This document shows, one piece after another, positions 6,275 through 7,083 of a stretch of 7,083 nucleotides of DNA (positions are counted from its first letter, which is position 1; each line of letters begins with the position of its first letter). A model generated the notes under the pieces. The model made no database searches, was not told the origin of the DNA, and saw only the letters and a list, made by a program, of their open reading frames with translations. The DNA is taken from NCBI GenBank assembly GCA_964493635.1, contig CAZBOW010000048.1, positions 1 through 7,083 on the forward strand, read 5' to 3'. The stretch comes from OLB6 sp964493635. GTDB lineage: Bacteria > Bacteroidota > Ignavibacteria > Kapaibacteriales > Kapaibacteriaceae. The position numbers and the translations under genes are program-made.

Positions 6275-6305
6275 CAAATCTACGAAACCTCCCGGATATC
6301 ACCAG
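6275..6305 (-). promoter_or_regulatory. Candidate Bacteroidota-type promoter of tRNA-Leu
   Basis: TAGATTTG on the minus strand (6282-6275) matches the Bacteroidota -7 consensus TAnnTTTG exactly and ends 8 nt before the mature tRNA 5' end. At the expected 19-nt spacing the -33 position reads CTGG (6305-6302), only a partial match to TTTG. This is a good candidate given its position, with a very short 5' leader; it is an inference from consensus. Confidence 0.5.
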
Positions 6306-6349
6306 CTTTCCCTAATGTTGTAGCCAACTTTTGACACACCCTTCGGACC

Positions 6350-7083
6350 ATGACAGCCATGAACAAGATTCCCGTACGCCATCCTGTTGTTGAGCTCGAT
6401 GGCGACGAAATGACACGCATTATCTGGTCGGAGATCAAGCACCGACTCATCCTGCCGTACCTGGACATCGACCTACGATACTTCGACCTTGGCATTGAAA
6501 ACCGAGACGCCACCAACGACGACGTGACCGTTGCGGCAGCAGAGGCAATCTTGGAGCACAGGGTTGGAGTGAAATGCGCGACCATTACACCGGACGAAGC
6601 CAGAGTGCGCGAGTTTGGTTTGAAAAAGATGTGGCGGTCGCCGAACGGCACGATTCGCAACATCCTTGACGGAACCGTGTTTCGAGAACCTATCGTATGT
6701 AAGAACGTACCACGCCTGGTACCAAATTGGACCGCACCTATCTGCATTGGGCGTCACGCGCACGGTGATCAGTATCGGGCAACGGACTTTCGAACACACG
6801 GGCCTGGTACACTACGCATCAGCTTTACCCCCGATGATGGTGGGCCAGTTCAGAGCTTCGATGTACACACCTTCCATGACGACGGTGTTGCCATGGCCAT
6901 GTACAACACCGATGCGTCGATCCGAGGATTTGCCCGGGCATCATTCAACCAGGCGCTGTCGAAGGGGTGGCCCTTGTACTTGTCAACAAAAAACACCATC
7001 CTGAAGCAATACGATGGACGTTTCAAAGACATCTTCGAAGAGGTGTACCACCAAGAGTTCAAGGCACGCATGGATGAACGTGG
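6350..7083 (+). CDS. icd: NADP-dependent isocitrate dehydrogenase, dimeric eukaryote-like class (3' end outside window)
   Basis: The frame is open to the window edge: 244 codons from ATG 6350, or 241 from the second ATG at 6359. From the second ATG the numbering coincides with human cytosolic IDH1 as I recall it: GDEMTRIIW at 15-23, DLGIENRDATND around 43-54, CATITPDE with T77, SPNGTIRN with S94, N96 and R100, VFRE with R109, and GRHAHGDQYRATD with R132 and Y139. All the isocitrate-binding residues visible in this part are present, as is LSKGWPLYLSTKNT with its catalytic Lys, then KYDGRFKDIF-like QYDGRFKDIFEEVY. The enzyme oxidatively decarboxylates isocitrate to 2-oxoglutarate with NADP in the cytoplasm (TCA cycle, NADPH supply). 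About 60% of a roughly 400-residue protein is present; the C-terminal third is not visible. No clear SD precedes either ATG, so the start is undecided. It is divergent from tRNA-Leu with 83 bp between. Confidence 0.95.
   Translation, partial: MTAMNKIPVRHPVVELDGDEMTRIIWSEIKHRLILPYLDIDLRYFDLGIENRDATNDDVTVAAAEAILEHRVGVKCATITPDEARVREFGLKKMWRSPNGTIRNILDGTVFREPIVCKNVPRLVPNWTAPICIGRHAHGDQYRATDFRTHGPGTLRISFTPDDGGPVQSFDVHTFHDDGVAMAMYNTDASIRGFARASFNQALSKGWPLYLSTKNTILKQYDGRFKDIFEEVYHQEFKARMDER

Noticed and set aside
6099..6323. 74-codon + strand open frame
   Set aside because: It spans the terminator and the whole tRNA-Leu on the opposite strand, so it is not coding.
6280..6747. 155-codon open frame on the minus strand
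   Set aside because: It runs antisense to the clearly recognised isocitrate dehydrogenase gene and across the tRNA promoter, with low-complexity Ser/Arg content.

Overview
The window most likely comes from a Gram-negative bacterium of the Bacteroidota/Chlorobi (FCB) assemblage, possibly an Ignavibacteria- or Kapabacteria-like lineage. Two proteins end in what look like type IX secretion (T9SS) sorting domains, one with the textbook YPNPTSG opening. An OmpA-type peptidoglycan-binding domain indicates an outer membrane. Shine-Dalgarno-like sequences precede several starts, which is less typical of classical Bacteroides. The genus cannot be fixed from this sequence.

Region 1 (1-5058, + strand) is a compact run of four genes that looks like one operon. 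It holds the 3' end of an OmpA-like protein, a DUF1800 protein, a DUF1501 protein with a twin-arginine leader and a T9SS tail, and a flavin amine-oxidase-like protein whose leader combines a twin-arginine motif with a lipobox. The gaps are 15, 49 and 11 nt. DUF1800/DUF1501 neighbours are a recurring bacterial pair of poorly defined function. The unusual part here is the third partner, a predicted Tat-exported FAD lipoprotein. The inferred picture is an envelope or surface oxidoreductase/hydrolase set; the substrate is unknown.

Region 2 (5055-5903, - strand) is a convergent gene for a small secreted protein with a signal peptide, a calcium-loop-like motif and a T9SS-like C-terminus. Its stop codon and that of the flavoprotein share one TTAA, next to a small perfect hairpin. 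A plausible promoter and ribosome binding site lie upstream. About 235 bp beyond that hold no gene I can support.

Region 3 (6139-6282, - strand) is a complete tRNA-Leu(GAG) with a strong intrinsic terminator and a Bacteroidota-like -7 element. Region 4 (6350-7083, + strand) is the first 60% of an NADP-type isocitrate dehydrogenase closely resembling the eukaryotic/dimeric class, diverging from the tRNA and cut by the window edge.

I see no CRISPR array, insertion sequence, integrase or phage gene. The most promising candidate for something under-described is the DUF1800-DUF1501-Tat flavolipoprotein operon.
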